7,434 nt of DNA. It comes from Aliarcobacter sp. (lineage in GTDB: Bacteria; Campylobacterota; Campylobacteria; Campylobacterales; Arcobacteraceae). Shown piece after piece: positions 5,023 to 7,434 of the stretch. The first letter of the stretch is position 1. Every line of letters begins with the position of its first letter. The notes beneath the pieces are model-generated. The model ran no database searches. It was not told the DNA's origin and was given only the letters and a program-made list of their open reading frames with translations. The stretch spans positions 1 through 7,434 of the forward strand of contig JAGOHQ010000034.1 of the NCBI GenBank assembly GCA_017996075.1, written 5' to 3'. The position numbers were made by a program, and so were the translations under genes.

Positions 5023-5676
5023 ATGTTAAAAAACCTAAAAATCAAAAATCTTTTACTGATTTTTACAGCAGCTATTGTATTTGGTGCTTGTGCATCTAAA
5101 AGTGAGCAAGAGTATAACAAACCAGCACTTTATTGGTACAATAAAATGATGATGCAAATAGGAATGAATGATTTAGACGAGGCAGATGATACTTATACAT
5201 CGCTAGAGAGCGAACATAGAAATTCACCATATATTCCAACAGCTATGCTTATACTTGTAAATGCACATATGGCAGATGAGCAGTACGCTTTGGCAAATTT
5301 TTATTTAGATGAATATATGAAAAGATTTAGCTTAAGCAAAGATATTGATTATGCAAGATATATGAAAATTAAAGCAAATTTTATGGGATTCAAGCAACAA
5401 TTTAGAGATCAACAGCTAATAGATGATACTTTATCACATATTATAGATTTTAAATACAAATATCCAAATTCACCATATATGCCACTTGTTGATACTATGA
5501 ATGCAAGACTTTTTATGGCAAAAGCTTCTATGGATAAAGAGATAGCAGCATTATATGAAAGAAGAGACAAACCAAAAGCAGCAGAACTTTATATGGATAA
5601 GGCAAAAAATTCTTGGGTAGATCCAAACGAAATAAAACCAGTAGAAGTACCATTCTACAGAGCAATTTTTGAATAA
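5023..5676 (+). CDS. bamD: Outer membrane protein assembly factor BamD (lipoprotein)
   Basis: A 217-residue lipoprotein of the BAM complex, which folds beta-barrel proteins into the outer membrane with BamA. The N-terminus MLKNLKIKNLLLIF... is a lipoprotein signal, with the lipobox ending FGAC and the lipidated Cys at residue 23. Tandem TPR-like helical hairpins follow, with the BamD/YfiO features ALYWYNKMM (35-43), a 'NSPY' turn in HRNSPYIPTAM (66-75), ALANFYLDEYMKRF (89-102) and YKYPNSPYMP (145-154), the conserved end-of-repeat motif. The start at 5023 is preferred over 5011 because of the GGAG placement and because it gives a normal short signal. It lies 39 nt upstream of lon and is probably co-transcribed with it; the bamD-lon order also occurs in C. 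jejuni as I recall it. Confidence 0.88.
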   Translation: MLKNLKIKNLLLIFTAAIVFGACASKSEQEYNKPALYWYNKMMMQIGMNDLDEADDTYTSLESEHRNSPYIPTAMLILVNAHMADEQYALANFYLDEYMKRFSLSKDIDYARYMKIKANFMGFKQQFRDQQLIDDTLSHIIDFKYKYPNSPYMPLVDTMNARLFMAKASMDKEIAALYERRDKPKAAELYMDKAKNSWVDPNEIKPVEVPFYRAIFE

Positions 5677-5715
5677 ATATATAAAATGTATAAAATAAGG
5701 GAGTTAGAGTAAGAT

Positions 5716-7434
5716 ATGCAATTAGAAAATTATGGTAATTTTCCACAAACAATACCATTGATTATAGAAGATGAGATTTTTTTATATCCATTTATGATTA
5801 CGCCTTTGTTTTTAGAGAATCAAGAAAATATTAAAGCAGTTGAAAATGCAATTGAGTTTAATAGACTTGTAATGATAGCAGTTTCAAAAGCGGGAAAAGA
5901 GGGTGTTAGAGAAAAGGATAGTTTTTATGATGTTGGTGTAGTTGGAAATGTTATGAGAAAAATATCTTTACCAGATGGTAAGGTAAAAGTTCTTTTTCAA
6001 GGTGTTTCAAAGGCAAAAATTATAAATTTTGAACCAACTTCTAGTATATTTGCTACTGTTGATATTCTTGCTGAAGAGACACAAAATGATATTGAGTTGA
6101 AATCATTAATAAATATTTTGATTGACAATATCAAAAAACTATCAAGACTAAATAACAAATTCCCAAGCGATTTAATAAAAGCTATAGAAGAAAACGATGT
6201 ACCAAGCAGAGTTGCTGATTTAGTATCTTCTGTTTTAAAAATAAAAAAAGATGAAGCATATAAGATTTTTTCAAATACAAATTTAGAACAAAGAATTATA
6301 GGTATTATTGAGATTGTAAAAAATGAGATAGAGTCATATAAAATACAAAAAGAGATAACTCAAAAAGTAAATTCAAAAATAGAAAAAAGCCATAAAGATT
6401 ACTTCTTAAAAGAGCAAATAAAAGCTATTCAAAAAGAGTTAGGAGCTGATAATCAAAAAGAGGAAGATATAAAATCTTTCAAAAAGAGATTAAAAGAGAA
6501 AAAGTGTTTTATGGGTAAAGAGGCGTATAAAGAGACAAAAAAGCAAATAGAAAAACTAAGCCGAATGAATACAGATTCACCAGATGCCTCACTTCTTCAG
6601 ACTTATGTTGAGATGGTTTTAGATATTCCTTTTGGTGAATATGCAGATAGTAAAATCTCAGTTTCTAGTGTTGAAAAGCAATTAAATAAAGATCACTACT
6701 CTTTAGAAAAAGCAAAAGAGAGAATTGCTGAATATTTTGCTGTAAAGCAGCTTTTAGAGCAAAGAAATATTGAAGATTTAAAATCAAAAGGTACAGTTCT
6801 TTGTTTTGTAGGACCTCCAGGAGTTGGTAAAACTTCACTAGCAAATTCAATAGCAAATGCTCTTGCTAGACCACTTGTAAGAGTTGCTTTGGGTGGAATG
6901 GAAGATGTAAATGAATTAAGAGGTCACAGACGAACTTATGTTGGAGCAATGCCTGGAAGATTAATCAAAGGTTTGATTGATGCAAAAAAAATGAATCCAG
7001 TTATTGTTCTTGATGAGATTGATAAGTTAGGAAGTAACCACAGAGGTGACCCTTCTGCTGTTATGCTAGAAATTTTAGATCCTGAACAAAACCATGAGTT
7101 CAGGGATTTATATCTTAATTTTCCAGTTGATTTGTCGCAAGTTATTTTTGTTTCAACTGCAAATGATATTAGAAAAATTCCAGCACCACTTAAAGATAGA
7201 ATGGAGTTTATAGAGCTAAATTCTTATACTCCAAATGAAAAATATCATATTGCAAAAGATTATTTAATTCCTCAAGAACTTGAAAAGCATGGGCTTAAAA
7301 AAGATGAGGTGAGTATAAATAAAGCAACTATTGAGCTAATTATTGCAAAATATACAAGAGAAGCAGGGGTTAGAAATTTAAGAAGAGTCTTCTCAAAGAT
7401 ATTTAGAAAAGTTGTAAAAAAGATATTAGAAGAT
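5716..7434 (+). CDS. lon: ATP-dependent protease Lon (N-terminal 573 codons; runs off right edge)
   Basis: Cytosolic AAA+ serine protease that degrades misfolded and regulatory proteins. The frame from the ATG at 5716 is open to the window end; a TAA six nt upstream fixes this as the first possible ATG. The N-terminal substrate-recognition (LAN) domain covers roughly residues 10-210 (LIIEDEIFLYPFMITPLF, then RLVMIAVSKAG), followed by a long helical region with YFLKEQIKAIQKELG. The ATPase core shows Walker A GPPGVGKT (366-373), HRRTYVGAMPGR, Walker B VIVLDEID (429-436), sensor-1 Asn483 in STAND, arginine finger Arg495 in PAPLKDR, and the sensor-2 segment REAGVRNLRR (548-557). The Ser-Lys protease domain lies beyond the window. 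The ribosome site is not ideal: GGGAG at 5699-5703 is 12 nt away and TAGAG is closer. No CIRCE or HspR-like operator is seen upstream. Confidence 0.97.
   Translation, partial: MQLENYGNFPQTIPLIIEDEIFLYPFMITPLFLENQENIKAVENAIEFNRLVMIAVSKAGKEGVREKDSFYDVGVVGNVMRKISLPDGKVKVLFQGVSKAKIINFEPTSSIFATVDILAEETQNDIELKSLINILIDNIKKLSRLNNKFPSDLIKAIEENDVPSRVADLVSSVLKIKKDEAYKIFSNTNLEQRIIGIIEIVKNEIESYKIQKEITQKVNSKIEKSHKDYFLKEQIKAIQKELGADNQKEEDIKSFKKRLKEKKCFMGKEAYKETKKQIEKLSRMNTDSPDASLLQTYVEMVLDIPFGEYADSKISVSSVEKQLNKDHYSLEKAKERIAEYFAVKQLLEQRNIEDLKSKGTVLCFVGPPGVGKTSLANSIANALARPLVRVALGGMEDVNELRGHRRTYVGAMPGRLIKGLIDAKKMNPVIVLDEIDKLGSNHRGDPSAVMLEILDPEQNHEFRDLYLNFPVDLSQVIFVSTANDIRKIPAPLKDRMEFIELNSYTPNEKYHIAKDYLIPQELEKHGLKKDEVSINKATIELIIAKYTREAGVRNLRRVFSKIFRKVVKKILED

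Noticed and set aside
5528..5758. 76-codon Leu/Phe-rich open frame on the minus strand
   Set aside because: Shadow of bamD and the start of lon; no initiation signal.
6665..6856. 63-codon open frame on the minus strand
   Set aside because: Shadow of the lon ATPase region including Walker A.
1..7434. CRISPR array, tRNA/rRNA genes, phage or intact insertion sequence
   Set aside because: No regular spaced repeats, cloverleaf-type sequence, transposase or phage structural genes were seen on either strand.

Overview
The window is very AT-rich and tightly packed. Short intergenic gaps, AT-rich codons and gene content all point to a member of the Campylobacterota, most likely the Arcobacter/Aliarcobacter group (inference from protein character and gene order; no search was run). 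As I recall the Campylobacter jejuni map, two neighbourhoods known there as separate loci are joined here: a divergent rdgB / CmeG-like MFS pair (cf. Cj1374c-Cj1375), and a lon-bamD-X-proC-ctsT-pseudopilin block (cf. Cj1073c-Cj1079).

Layout. Positions 1-272 (-) hold the N-terminal 90 codons of a membrane-anchored, probably signalling protein. It lies 6 nt downstream of, and probably co-transcribed with, a 440-aa YajR/CmeG-type MFS exporter (279-1601, -). The gap at 1602-1686 is a shared divergent promoter region. From it rdgB (1687-2286, +), a house-cleaning nucleotide pyrophosphatase, is read rightward. rdgB runs tail-to-tail into, and overlaps by 11 bp, a leftward operon: proC (3201-3965), then three small overlapping genes with prepilin-like N-termini (about 2930-3214, 2599-2940 and 2276-2602). 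By synteny the first of these is the natural-transformation gene ctsT. The three together look like a minimal minor-pseudopilin set.

A second divergent promoter region (3966-4100) separates proC from a rightward gene at 4101-4754. That gene encodes a 217-aa, Asn/Lys-rich, cysteine-free protein whose last ~30 residues match the C-terminal D0 helix of flagellins, although it has no recognisable flagellin N-terminal domain. It sits between proC and bamD, the place where C. jejuni carries fliW, whose product binds flagellin. This is the most unusual object in the window. A clear intrinsic terminator follows (4774-4810), then about 200 bp of AT-rich DNA with a perfect short palindrome and a possible coding remnant. 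Then come bamD (5023-5676, outer-membrane assembly lipoprotein) and lon (5716 to the right edge, ATP-dependent protease, 573 codons visible), probably one operon for envelope and protein quality control.

No rRNA, tRNA, CRISPR array or intact insertion sequence was seen.
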